Below, in pieces: positions 1-9,300 of a stretch of 64,000 nt of DNA. The translations under genes and the position numbers were made by a program. Under the pieces are notes generated by a model. That model saw nothing but the letters and a program-made list of their open reading frames with translations, was not told the origin of the DNA and made no database searches. Within the stretch, counting starts at the first letter, position 1, and each line of letters starts with the position of its first letter. The DNA comes from Burkholderiales bacterium (GTDB lineage: Bacteria; Pseudomonadota; Gammaproteobacteria; Burkholderiales; Burkholderiaceae_D): NCBI GenBank assembly GCA_016200895.1, contig JACQDX010000092.1, forward strand, positions 43,017 through 107,016, in the 5' to 3' direction.

Positions 1-1185
1 ACGGTGGAATTTATCGCCAACCAGGACGGTTCTTTCTATTTCATGGAAATGAATACCCGCTTGCAAGTAGAACATCCGGTCACAGAAATGATCACCGGTA
101 CTGATCTGGTGGAATGGCAATTGCGTGTTGCTGCCGGTGAAAAACTGCCGCTGCAACAAGATGAATTACAGATACATGGCCACGCCATAGAAGCGCGCGT
201 GTATGCAGAAAACCCTGAAAAAGGTTTCCTGCCATCGATAGGTACTTTGCGTCATGCACGTACCCCTGTTGCCGTGAATTTTGAACTCGGTGGCGCGGCT
301 GATCCGGCGGCTTTCCGTATCGATAGCGGTGTGCGTGAAGGCGATACGATTTCACCTTTCTATGACCCCATGATCGCCAAGATGATAGTCTGGGGCAAGG
401 ACAGGAAAGAAGCACTGGCCCGCATGGCGCAAGCACTGGCGCAATACCAGATCGTTGGCTTGAACAGCAATATAGCCTTCCTTTCGCGTCTGGTGACCAG
501 CACGGCTTTTTCTGGCGCTGACTTGGATACCGGTCTGATAGAGCGCAATCAGGCAGAACTGTTTCCTGCACCAATAGCCGCAAATTTGACAACGCTGGCA
601 CTGGCGATAGTGTCCTTGCTGAATTCAGAAAAATCTTCAAATAGTGGCTGCGACCCATGGCAATCCAGCCACGGCTGGCGCATGAACAGCCTCATGCAAC
701 GTAGCCTGCAATTCACGGAAGAAGAACAGACACATGAAGTGCAAGTGACTTACCTGACAGATGGCTGGCAAGTGCAGGCAGGTGAAGCGACAGCGCAAGT
801 CAGGCTGGCATTGGCTGACGAGAATGATATTGTCATCAAGATCGCAGACCAGACTGTAGCGGCCACTGTAGTGCGCGATGGTGAACACTTCCATGTCTTT
901 AGCCAGGGTAGGCACACAGACTTGCATTACATCGACGCACTGGCGCATGCTGGTGAAGCCGAGGCCGAGACTGGCCGCCTGACCGCACCCATGCCCGGCA
1001 AGATTGTTGCCGTGCTGGTAAACAAGGCGCAAGAAGTGAAGAAGGGCGATGCCCTGCTGATCATGGAAGCCATGAAAATGGAGCATACGATTTCGGCACC
1101 GCATGATGGTGTGATTGATGAAGTCTTGTATGCGATCGGTGATCAGGTGACTGAAGGGGCGCAATTGCTGGCGTTTCAGCAGTGA
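1..1185 (+). CDS. mccA: Biotin-dependent acyl-CoA carboxylase alpha subunit (probable methylcrotonyl-CoA carboxylase), 5' truncated
   Basis: The reading frame is open from base 1 and leaves 394 residues of a protein family that is usually about 660-680 residues. The visible part starts in the ATP-grasp domain (FMEMNTRLQVEHPVTE, the biotin carboxylase active-site stretch near residue 18), continues through the biotin carboxylase C-terminal domain (RVYAENPEKGFLPS), and ends with a biotinyl domain whose carrier lysine lies in MEAMKMEH (codon at 1075-1077). The protein carboxylates a short-chain acyl-CoA together with a separate carboxyltransferase subunit that must lie upstream. Methylcrotonyl-CoA, in leucine breakdown, is favoured because HMG-CoA lyase, the next steps' enzyme, lies at 16.4 kb. 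Propionyl- or acetyl-CoA carboxylase cannot be excluded from this fragment. Confidence 0.85.
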   Translation, partial: TVEFIANQDGSFYFMEMNTRLQVEHPVTEMITGTDLVEWQLRVAAGEKLPLQQDELQIHGHAIEARVYAENPEKGFLPSIGTLRHARTPVAVNFELGGAADPAAFRIDSGVREGDTISPFYDPMIAKMIVWGKDRKEALARMAQALAQYQIVGLNSNIAFLSRLVTSTAFSGADLDTGLIERNQAELFPAPIAANLTTLALAIVSLLNSEKSSNSGCDPWQSSHGWRMNSLMQRSLQFTEEEQTHEVQVTYLTDGWQVQAGEATAQVRLALADENDIVIKIADQTVAATVVRDGEHFHVFSQGRHTDLHYIDALAHAGEAEAETGRLTAPMPGKIVAVLVNKAQEVKKGDALLIMEAMKMEHTISAPHDGVIDEVLYAIGDQVTEGAQLLAFQQ

Positions 1186-1209
1186 ACCTTTGCCTGAAGT
1201 TTGTACTGT

Positions 1210-1239
1210 AAAGCCAGCACTGTTGTGCTGGCTTTATTC
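1210..1239 (+). terminator. Rho-independent terminator after mccA
   Basis: An 11-bp perfect stem (AAAGCCAGCAC / GTGCTGGCTTT) with a TGTT loop follows the stop codon by 24 bases and runs into a T-rich tail. It closes the upstream carboxylase operon and separates it from pdxJ. Confidence 0.85.
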
Positions 1240-1418
1240 GTTATAAATCCAGCTTTCTCCTTCTCCTTGAAGGCCGGAGAGTAAAATTAGTAACAGATGC
1301 ACCCACAAATTGCTCCGCTGTGTTACTTGTACAAAACTACAAGCAAGTTCATGATGAATGCCTGAACAAAAAATGTCCTCGCGATTTTTTATTACCTTGC
1401 CCAGCCTTTGGAACCACC

Positions 1419-2147
1419 ATGACAGCACTCTCCATCAACATCAACAAAATCGCCTTGCTGCGCAATTCGCGTGGCCGTAATTATCCTGATGTGCAAGCCT
1501 TTGCTGCACGCTGTCTGGACCTTGGTGCCCGTGGTATCACCCTGCATCCGCGTCAGGATCAAAGGCATGCGCGTTATTCTGATGTGGAAACTCTGGGCGC
1601 ACTTTGTCAGACGCGAGGCGTAGAGTTGAATGTAGAAGGTTATCCTGCGCCAGACTTCCTGGATGTCGTGAAGCGCAACAAACCTGCGCAATGCACACTG
1701 GTACCAGATGCACCGGATCAGCTGACTTCCGACCATGGCTGGGATTTGCGTAAGGATGCAGACTTTTTGCGGCCTGTGCTGGCGGAACTTAAGTCCTTGG
1801 GCATACGCAGCAGTTTGTTCATCGATTACGATAATCAGGATATGCATCTGGCCAGAGAACTGGGAGCAGACCGTGTCGAGTTATATACCGAACCATATGC
1901 TGAGCATTTTGGCACTGCAAAGGGGGAAGAGATTTTCCAGGGCTTTATGGCAGCCGCCAAGCGCGCCCAGGATGCCGGCCTGGGGGTGAATGCCGGCCAT
2001 GATCTGAACCTGGATAACCTGGCAAAATTCCTGACCATACCTGACATACTGGAAGTCTCCATAGGCCATGCAGTGATCGTCGAATGCCTGGAGCATGGCA
2101 TTGTTGAGGTGCTCAAAAAATACGCAAAAATCTGTCTATCGTGCTAA
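1419..2147 (+). CDS. pdxJ: Pyridoxine 5'-phosphate synthase
   Basis: PdxJ condenses 1-deoxyxylulose 5-phosphate with 3-amino-2-oxopropyl phosphate, the last ring-forming step of de novo vitamin B6 synthesis in the cytoplasm. The 242-residue product matches the family length of about 240-250. Conserved stretches include the N-terminal LSININKIALLRNSRG, HPRQDQRHA near residue 45, ELNVEGYP in the middle, and DILEVSIGHAVI near the C-terminus. The frame is open upstream to 1320, but the ATG at 1419 starts exactly at the family N-terminus, so it was chosen. The gene appears monocistronic, between a terminator and the riboswitch-led Pil-Chp operon; in many betaproteobacteria pdxJ sits with recO or acpS, which are not here. 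Confidence 0.95.
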   Translation: MTALSININKIALLRNSRGRNYPDVQAFAARCLDLGARGITLHPRQDQRHARYSDVETLGALCQTRGVELNVEGYPAPDFLDVVKRNKPAQCTLVPDAPDQLTSDHGWDLRKDADFLRPVLAELKSLGIRSSLFIDYDNQDMHLARELGADRVELYTEPYAEHFGTAKGEEIFQGFMAAAKRAQDAGLGVNAGHDLNLDNLAKFLTIPDILEVSIGHAVIVECLEHGIVEVLKKYAKICLSC

Positions 2148-2311
2148 TTATTGCAACTAATGCAACAAGAAATGAAAAGCAAAAAAATGTTAACTTTTTC
2201 CTTGTTACTTGCAATTTCATGAACTACATTGGGGTAACGGTGCTTCGCATGAGGCACTGTGGTTGATGTTCTGCCCGATGAATAAGAAGTAGCCCATAGG
2301 GAAAATATCAG

Positions 2312-2416
2312 CATTGTTTAAAGGCAAACCACCCGAAAGCGTGGGACGCAAAACTAAAGGGCCCTCGCTAAACTCGGCAGGGTAGCCAGGTACCGTAATC
2401 CGCATAGACGGTTTTT
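2312..2416 (+). promoter_or_regulatory. Cyclic di-GMP-I (GEMM) riboswitch in the leader of the Pil-Chp operon
   Basis: The segment holds the hallmark elements of the GEMM-I aptamer in order: AGGCAAACC (2320-2328), a CCAC..GTGG stem capped by a CGAAAG tetraloop, the invariant GGGACGCAAA (2343-2352), a second arm GGGCCCTCGCTAAAC, and the tetraloop-receptor side GGTAGCCAGGTACCG (2381-2395). A short hairpin followed by five T residues (to 2416) may be the expression platform. It lies 21 bases before the start codon of the pilG-like gene. By family knowledge the RNA binds c-di-GMP; whether binding turns the operon on or off cannot be read from the sequence. Confidence 0.9.
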
Positions 2417-2436
2417 CGTTAAGAGGTAGGTCGCTC

Positions 2437-3345
2437 ATGAACAGCATCTCTACGGCGCTCCCCTGCGCTTCTAAAAAAATTCTGATCAGTGTATTTGGTT
2501 TGTCTGAGTATGAATTGCGTCTGGTGCGCAGCGTGCTGAGCTTGACCATGGCAAGTGGACGCAAGCATTCCTTTGCGTTGTTCGATGCCGGTCAGGCTGC
2601 TGACCCTGATATCGTCATACTCGACCCGGATAATAGCCAGGCCAGAGCCGCTTTACAGGAGCTTATAGCAACACGCAATATCCCCGAACCTGCGACGGTA
2701 TTCATTTCCAACGCAGGGCAGGCGAAGCCAGGCAAATATCATTTACTGCATCCGCTGGTTCCGACCAAGATGCTGGCCTTGCTTGATCAGGTAGCAGATG
2801 AACTGGAAAAGGTTTCACCAACGGTATCTACCGTCAGTGCAGCAGTTGCTCAAAAGGCAGAAATGGACAAAGCAGCGATTGTGCAGCCTCTGCTGCAAAA
2901 GCATCTCCCGGCATCGGTATTGCAAACCGGTCACCGCGCTTTGATCGTAGACGACAGCCCTACCGCAAGAATCAAGATAGACCTTGAATTGCGCTCCATG
3001 AAAATCGCTTCCGACTGTGCAGAAACAGGTGAGCAAGCCTTGCAGATGCTGGAGAAAAAAACGTACGACATCATCTTCCTAGACATTGTCATGCCCGGTG
3101 CTGACGGCTATGAGATTTGCAAGATCATACGCCGTCATCCACAAACCAAGCGCACACCTGTCGTCATGCTGACCAGCAAGTCATCTCCCTTTGATCGCAT
3201 ACGCGGCTCTTTGTCAGGTTGCAGCAGCTACCTGACCAAACCTGTAGAGCACCTGAAGTTTCGCGCCGTGGTGGAAAAGAGCCTCAGTGGTGGTGAACCC
3301 AGCCTGGGCATGGACAAAGGGCATGGTCTGGCCATGGGCACCTGA
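2437..3345 (+). CDS. pilG: PilG-like response regulator with an extra N-terminal domain
   Basis: First gene of the chemosensory operon. The 302-residue protein has a C-terminal CheY-type receiver (residues about 165-285) with the acidic pair in IVDDSPTA, the phosphorylated aspartate D216 in IFLDIVMPGADGYE, the switch threonine in MLTSKSS and the lysine in LTKPVEH. Residues 1-125 form a second, unassigned domain (ILISVFGLSEYELRLVRSVL ... DIVILDPD) that resembles a degenerate receiver fold. The two are joined by a variable linker. Known PilG proteins are single receivers of about 135 residues that promote pilus extension, so the length is unusual. Start ATG follows AGAGGTAGG by about 8 bases. 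Expression is likely governed by the preceding riboswitch. Confidence 0.85.
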   Translation: MNSISTALPCASKKILISVFGLSEYELRLVRSVLSLTMASGRKHSFALFDAGQAADPDIVILDPDNSQARAALQELIATRNIPEPATVFISNAGQAKPGKYHLLHPLVPTKMLALLDQVADELEKVSPTVSTVSAAVAQKAEMDKAAIVQPLLQKHLPASVLQTGHRALIVDDSPTARIKIDLELRSMKIASDCAETGEQALQMLEKKTYDIIFLDIVMPGADGYEICKIIRRHPQTKRTPVVMLTSKSSPFDRIRGSLSGCSSYLTKPVEHLKFRAVVEKSLSGGEPSLGMDKGHGLAMGT

Positions 3346-3420
3346 GGCCAGTATCAATTTATATTTTTACCTTGGCCCTGAGGATCAGGGCGTTTCATCT
3401 ACACATCTCGGGAGTACATC

Positions 3421-3786
3421 ATGGGCATGAAAAAAGCACTCGTTGTTGACGATTCCACTACTGAACTGGCCAACATCAAAAGCATATTGACAGATGCCGG
3501 TTATGTGGTGATCACCGCATCTAGTGGCAAGGATACGTTGGAAAAAGCCAAGGCCGAAAAACCCTCGATTATTTTCCTCGACATCGTCATGCCTGAGATG
3601 GATGGTTATGAAGCCTGCCGCAGCCTGACGCAAGACCCGGCAACCAAGGACATCCCCATCGTTTTTGTCAGCAGCAAATCACAAAAAGCCGACAAGATCT
3701 GGGGGCAGTTGCAAGGTGCCAAAGGCTATGTCGCCAAGCCATATACAGCGGACCAGATTATTGATCAGCTCAAAATCGCTGCCTGA
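3421..3786 (+). CDS. pilH: PilH-like single-domain response regulator
   Basis: A 121-residue CheY-like receiver: DD pair in LVVDDSTTE, phosphoacceptor D54 in IIFLDIVMPEMDGYE, threonine position replaced by serine in VFVSSKSQ, and the invariant lysine in YVAKPYT. In Pil-Chp systems PilH acts beside PilG, often as a phosphate sink or as the regulator favouring retraction. It follows the pilG-like gene by 75 bases and precedes the pilI-like gene by 60, in one operon. Start ATG is preceded by GGGAG at a good distance; a second ATG two codons later is possible. Confidence 0.9.
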   Translation: MGMKKALVVDDSTTELANIKSILTDAGYVVITASSGKDTLEKAKAEKPSIIFLDIVMPEMDGYEACRSLTQDPATKDIPIVFVSSKSQKADKIWGQLQGAKGYVAKPYTADQIIDQLKIAA

Positions 3787-3846
3787 TTACAAACTCCTTA
3801 AGCTCCTCAAATTCCTCAAACTCTTTACCCACGCACGGGGGCGGTC

Positions 3847-4392
3847 ATGAGCCAAGTCACTTCCAGCAATGCCGGGCAGTCTAAAGAATGGCTGCCACCC
3901 AGCGTTGCTCTGGAACGTTTCACCCCACCCGGTGATTTGTTGTGGAGCGATGTGGCACCGCTAGTCGAAAGAAAGCGTTATGGTTACCGCGTGGGGTCGC
4001 TGAATTTACTGATCAGGGCCGAGGTAGGGAGCGAAGTGATACGGCCACAGGCGCTTGCTCCCTTGCCTGGTGCTGCCGCTTTTTTGCTTGGCCTGATCAA
4101 CCTGCGCGGCAATCTGGTTCCTATCTTTGACCTGGGCCTGGTACTCAGTGGTCGCAGGTCTGAAGTCACTGGATCGAAATTGTTTTTAATACTGGACAAG
4201 GCAGAAAATGCCGTCGGCATGCTGATAGACAGTTATCCGCAACCGCTGACAGAATTGCGCACGATTACACAAATGCCGCAATTGCCAGCAACACTGGAAG
4301 CCCATGTAACGGCTGCCTTCGTCAAGGATGACAAGGTCTGGCTGGATTTCAATCATGAAAGTTTTTTTGAAAAACTCAGTCGCAGTGCATAG
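3847..4392 (+). CDS. pilI: PilI-like CheW adaptor
   Basis: A 181-residue protein with a single CheW domain spanning about residues 45-175. It shows the CheW pattern AFLLGLINLRGNLVPIFDL near the middle and a hydrophobic core strand LFLILDKAENAVGMLIDSY. Adaptors of this type couple the chemoreceptor (next gene) to the CheA-like kinase ChpA. Position between pilH and pilJ is the canonical Pil-Chp order. The N-terminal 40 residues are longer than in classical CheW and carry no recognisable motif. Start ATG is preceded by GGGGGCGGTC. Confidence 0.88.
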   Translation: MSQVTSSNAGQSKEWLPPSVALERFTPPGDLLWSDVAPLVERKRYGYRVGSLNLLIRAEVGSEVIRPQALAPLPGAAAFLLGLINLRGNLVPIFDLGLVLSGRRSEVTGSKLFLILDKAENAVGMLIDSYPQPLTELRTITQMPQLPATLEAHVTAAFVKDDKVWLDFNHESFFEKLSRSA

Positions 4393-4480
4393 AGCATAGA
4401 ACTTTAAGCAAAATCTGGCTGCCCCCTTCTGTTGATTTGACCAAGCAGTCTTTGTTGATGTTTCTCTTGTGGAGAGCAAA

Positions 4481-6286
4481 ATGAAATTACGTACTCCGAA
4501 TATTGGTATCCGGCTCAGTCTGGGATTTACAGCGGTGTTACTGCTGTTGGCGGTAACGGCCTGGCTGGCGATGTCCAACCTCAAGAGCATCAATGAAGGT
4601 ACTCACCGTATTGTGGATGGTAGCTATCCTAAGGTGGTACTGGCGTACAAGATGCTGGGTAATGTCAATGCCAATGCGCGTTCCATGCGTAATATGCTGC
4701 TCTTGAATGAGCAGTCTGCGATTGAAAAAGAACAGCAATTGATTTTGTCACGCAGACAAAACCAGGATGATAATATCGCTAATTTTGAAAAACTGATTGT
4801 CAGTGAAGAAGAAAAAGGCATCTTCCAGATAGCGACCGAAGCGCGTACCAAATATGGTGCTTCACAAAGGGAATTTTTGCGTCTGGCGACTGAAGGTAAA
4901 AAGACTGACGCCACCAACTGGTTGCTGGGCAATTTGCAAGCCGATCAGGAAAAATGGTTTGCTTCCATGGATAATCTGATCGACTACCAAACCAAACTGG
5001 TGAACAAGGATGGTGCCGCAGCCGACAGCACCTACCTGAGCGCAAAAAATGTGTTGGCCGTGGTAGCCGTGCTCTCCATCTTGCTGGCGGCCGGCGTTGC
5101 TTACTGGATGACGCGCAGTATCACCAAACCGGTATCGCATCTGATCGCCGTTATGCAGAAATTGACGCAGGGTGATGCCACGGTCAGGGCACGCAGCAAT
5201 CATCCCGACGAAATTGGCAAACTGTCGCGTCAGTTTGACAAGATGGTGGATGAACGTGAAGCCAGCCGCAAATTTATCGAAGATGAAAATGAAAAACTCA
5301 ATGAATCTGTATTGGTCTTGTTGCAGGCGGTGGCGCAGCTCGCGAGCAGGGATCTGACAGTGAAAGTGCCGGTATCTGCTGACGTGACAGGCGCGGTATC
5401 TGATGCCTTGAACATGCTGACCAGTGAAACTGCCAAAGTGCTGCGTGATGTAAGTAATATTTCTGCTGACGTGACCGAGGCAACGCTGAAAGTGAAAGCC
5501 CAGTCCGACAACGTGATGGCAGCGGCAGCAGAGGAAAGGCTGGAAGTGGAACATACGACCTTGTCACTCTCGAATGCCTCTGAAGAAATGCGCAATATTG
5601 CCGACCTGGCACAAAACTGCAACCGTGCTGCTGACAATGCCATACGCTCAACACAACTGGCGATGGATACGGTAAACAGCACCGTGGGTGGTATTAACAG
5701 TACCCGCGACATCATACGCGAAACAGAAAAACGGATTAAACGCCTGGGCGAACGTTCGCAAGAAATTTCCGGCGTGGTCGGTCTGATCAATGCGATTGCA
5801 GAACGTACTCATATCCTGGCGCTGAATGCGAGTATGCATGCGGCATCAGCAGGTGAAGCAGGTCGTGGCTTTGCGGTGGTTGCAGATGAAGTGCAAAGGC
5901 TGGCTGAAAATGCACGGCAAGCGACGTTGCAAATTTCTGGCCTGGTCAATAACATCCAGCTGGAAACTTCAGATACGGTCAACACCATGAACTCTGCAAT
6001 TGCCCAGGTGGTGGAAGGCAGCCGTCTGGCAGAACAAGCCGGTCTGCAAATGCAGGCAACGCAAAATGCCACTACTGAGCTGGTGGAATCTGTACAGCAA
6101 ATTGCCATCAAATCCCATGGTCAGGCCAAGGCCAGCCAGGAATTGCTGGACAGAGCGATACAGATCAAGAAAACCAATCAGCAAACCAGTTTGCAACTCG
6201 ATGAACAATCGGCACAAACCACCAATCTGGTGGAGTATGCAAGGATGCTTTTGTCTACTGTGCGCGTATTCAAACTGGCTGCCTGA
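4481..6286 (+). CDS. pilJ: PilJ-like methyl-accepting chemoreceptor
   Basis: A 601-residue inner-membrane receptor. The first membrane segment (about residues 12-34) and second (about 189-209) bracket a periplasmic helical sensor domain; a HAMP linker follows (about 210-262), then a long cytoplasmic coiled coil. The signalling tip lies near residues 441-471 (ERTHILALNASMHAASAGE, then GRGFAVVADEVQRLAE). The tip departs from the usual receptor consensus at two trimer-contact positions. In Pil-Chp systems the receptor reports surface contact or pilus state to ChpA. The ATG at 4481 was preferred over the in-frame GTG at 4469 because GGAGAG (4471-4476) sits at proper distance. It lies between the CheW adaptor and the kinase gene. 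Confidence 0.9.
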   Translation: MKLRTPNIGIRLSLGFTAVLLLLAVTAWLAMSNLKSINEGTHRIVDGSYPKVVLAYKMLGNVNANARSMRNMLLLNEQSAIEKEQQLILSRRQNQDDNIANFEKLIVSEEEKGIFQIATEARTKYGASQREFLRLATEGKKTDATNWLLGNLQADQEKWFASMDNLIDYQTKLVNKDGAAADSTYLSAKNVLAVVAVLSILLAAGVAYWMTRSITKPVSHLIAVMQKLTQGDATVRARSNHPDEIGKLSRQFDKMVDEREASRKFIEDENEKLNESVLVLLQAVAQLASRDLTVKVPVSADVTGAVSDALNMLTSETAKVLRDVSNISADVTEATLKVKAQSDNVMAAAAEERLEVEHTTLSLSNASEEMRNIADLAQNCNRAADNAIRSTQLAMDTVNSTVGGINSTRDIIRETEKRIKRLGERSQEISGVVGLINAIAERTHILALNASMHAASAGEAGRGFAVVADEVQRLAENARQATLQISGLVNNIQLETSDTVNTMNSAIAQVVEGSRLAEQAGLQMQATQNATTELVESVQQIAIKSHGQAKASQELLDRAIQIKKTNQQTSLQLDEQSAQTTNLVEYARMLLSTVRVFKLAA

Positions 6287-6354
6287 TACCACCTCTGGCC
6301 TGCGCGAGAACTCGCGTAGGTTTCTCTCTTTCCAACTTACCCATCTGAGGCAGT

Positions 6355-9300
6355 ATGGAACAGCTAGAAAACCATGCTACAGATTTTAGTCATATCGTCC
6401 TCGGTGCCCTGGATGAGGTATTCAATGCGCTGGAAGCCGATGCCGCTCATTCTACTGATGTCGCCGTAGTCACCCGCGCACTGGCTTGTTATATAGAACA
6501 ATTGCGTCGCATACGCGCAGCAGCCAGCGCTGCTGACATGCCTGGCCTGCACTGGGTGTGCGCGCTGATAGAACGTAATCTGATCAGTCTATATAACCAG
6601 AACCGCCGTCTCAGTGACGAAGAATATCATCTGCTCAGTGAATGGCCGGATTTGCTGGCCAGCCATGCCCTGAATCACGGCGATAAAAACATAGAAACCC
6701 TGATCGACCATTTATCGACAGCAAGTTGGCCCATGCCTTTGAGTCATAGCGATTCTGGAGAATTACGGCAGTTACTCAATACAGATCCGCTGACACCGGT
6801 AGCTGAGGTGGAAGAGCCGCCACCGCTGTTTCTGGTACATGCTGTTGCTTCAACTGAGATCGAGACTACTGTAGAGCAGCAAGAAGACATGCAGGCAGCA
6901 GCCATGCCAGAAGAAATACCTGAGGCCGCGGATGTGCAAGCATCTTCAGCGTTGCATGAAGCTCTCGATGCGCTGATCATGACGCTGGCAGCAGACGAAC
7001 ATTTCGGCCAGGGTGGTGCAAGCGATGCAGCAATCCTGCAATCTTATGCTGGGCAGTTATTGGCTTTCTCCAGCTGTGCAACACAGCTTGACATGCATGC
7101 CGTGGCTGATGCCTGCCATGCTTTTGCTGATGTGCTCAGCCTGAGATCAGCGAGCGAAGATGTGCTGGCTGAAACCGAGCTGGGTGCTTTGCAGCGTTTT
7201 CCGCTCATGCTGATGGACAGCATCGCCGATGCAGACAATCCCGAAGCCGTAGCGAGCTTGCTGGATGTTGTTTATGACCCGGCATGGAACCGGCAAGAAC
7301 CCGTCAATGGCGCGCACTACACTGAGCTGCAACAAAGTGAGCAAAGTGAGCAAAGTGATCAAATTGTTCAGGCCGGTCAGGAATCCAGCATCGCCATGCA
7401 AGAAATCAGTAGCGACATGCTGGCGCTGTTTGCCAAAGAATTCAACCTCATGGGCGATATGCTGGCAGAAGACCTGGCAGCAGTCGTAGCAGCTAGTGAT
7501 GATGAAGAACAGCGCAGTCTTGCGTTGCAAAACTATGTCGAAGCCCTGCTGCGTATCGCCACTACTTCCGAATCGATAGGCCTGACGGCGCTGCACAAAT
7601 TTTTGTCGCTCTTTGCTGGTGTAGTGGCAACACAAACCCAGGCATTGAATGAACAGCAGGCCAGCCTGTTGAGCGAATTGCCTGCCAGGCTGAATACTTA
7701 CTTGAATGCGCCTGAAGAAGAAATCGCCGCGCTGGAATTATTGTCATTGCTGATGGACCCTTGCTGGTCACAGGCAACAGTTATGGAGGGTAATGAATCC
7801 CTGTTTTCTGAACTGATCAATATCAAGCTGATAGAAGACCATCATGATGAAGAAGAGATCGCCGTTGCGATCACGCAAAGCGATGTGTCCATACAATTGC
7901 CTGATGATTTAAATACCGAATTATTTGACGGCCTCTTGCAGGAATTACCGATACAGGTAGGCAGCTTTACCAGTGCCATAGAAAAATTTTCCAACGGTGC
8001 TGGCAGCATGCAGGATGTTGAACAAGCCAAGCGGGCTGCACATACGCTCAAGGGTGCTGCCAATACCGTAGGTATTGCCGGTATCGCCAACCTGACTCAT
8101 CATCTGGAAGACTTGTTGATTGCCCTCAGCAATAAGCAAAGCCTGCCCGACCAGGCATTGGCAGAACTGTTGACCGAAGCAGGGGATTGCCTGGAAGCCA
8201 TGAGCGAAGCCGTGGTTGATGGCGGTGTTGCCCCAGCGCAGTCACAACAAGTCTTGCAGCAGGTCTGCGACTATGTAAGCTATATGAATAGCGGTGAATT
8301 TGTCGTGCGCAATGAGCCTGTACCATCAAGTCAGTCAGTGGCAGTAACTTCCGCAAGCTCAGCAGCACAGTCTGCGAGCGTGGTACTTGATCTGGTTGAG
8401 CCTGGTTCACATGCTGCTGAACCGATGTTGCGTGTACCTGCGAAAGTGGTCGATGAATTGTTACGCCTGGCCGGCGAAAATGTCATCTCGAATGCACAAA
8501 TCCAGGAGCAATTGAAACAAACACAGAAACAATCGAAAGCCATACAAAAACACGATGTCCTGTTCCAAAAACTCATCGCCGATCTTGAAACCCTGGTCGA
8601 TGTGCGCGGCATGAGCAGCCCACAGAAAAAAGCCAGTATCAGCACTACCGATGGCGATTTTGATCCACTGGAGTTTGAGCGCTATAGCGAGCTGCATACC
8701 ATCACGGCACAATTGGTGGAAGCACGCACCGATGCTTTTGAGATGTCCAATCATATAGACGAACAATTGCATGGCCTGGCGGAATTGCTGGAAGTGCAGC
8801 GCCGCCTGCAAATGGAAAACCAGCACGCTGTAATACGCACACGCCTGGTGCCGGTGACCACTATAGTCTCGCGCCTGCAGCGCAGTGTACGTCAGACTTG
8901 CCGTTTGCTCGACAAACAGGTGAACCTGAATATACTCGGTGCAAATACCAATATCGATAGCAATATGCTCAATGATCTGACCGATCCCCTGATGCATATC
9001 CTGCGTAATGCTGTTGACCACGGTATAGAAACTCCAGCCAGCAGGCTAGCTGCGAACAAACCGGCAGATGGTCTGATAGAACTGAGCTTTGCCCGGGAAG
9101 GTAATTCCATCGTAGTGCGTTGCAAGGATGATGGCGCCGGTCTTGATTACGCTGCCATACGTCGTACTGCCTTGAAACGCAAGATGATCAGCGCTGAGCG
9201 TATTTTGTCTGAAGAAGAATTGGCCAGGCTGATCCTGATACCAGGTTTTTCTACCAGGGATAGCAGCACCCAAACCTCTGGCCGTGGCATAGGCATGGAC

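Noticed and set aside
637..1164. Long minus-strand frame opposite the carboxylase gene
   Set aside because: It lies entirely within a conserved coding region read in the other direction and shows no family motif.
1320..1418. Upstream extension of PdxJ
   Set aside because: The ATG at 1419 begins exactly at the conserved N-terminus of the family; the extra 33 residues are atypical.
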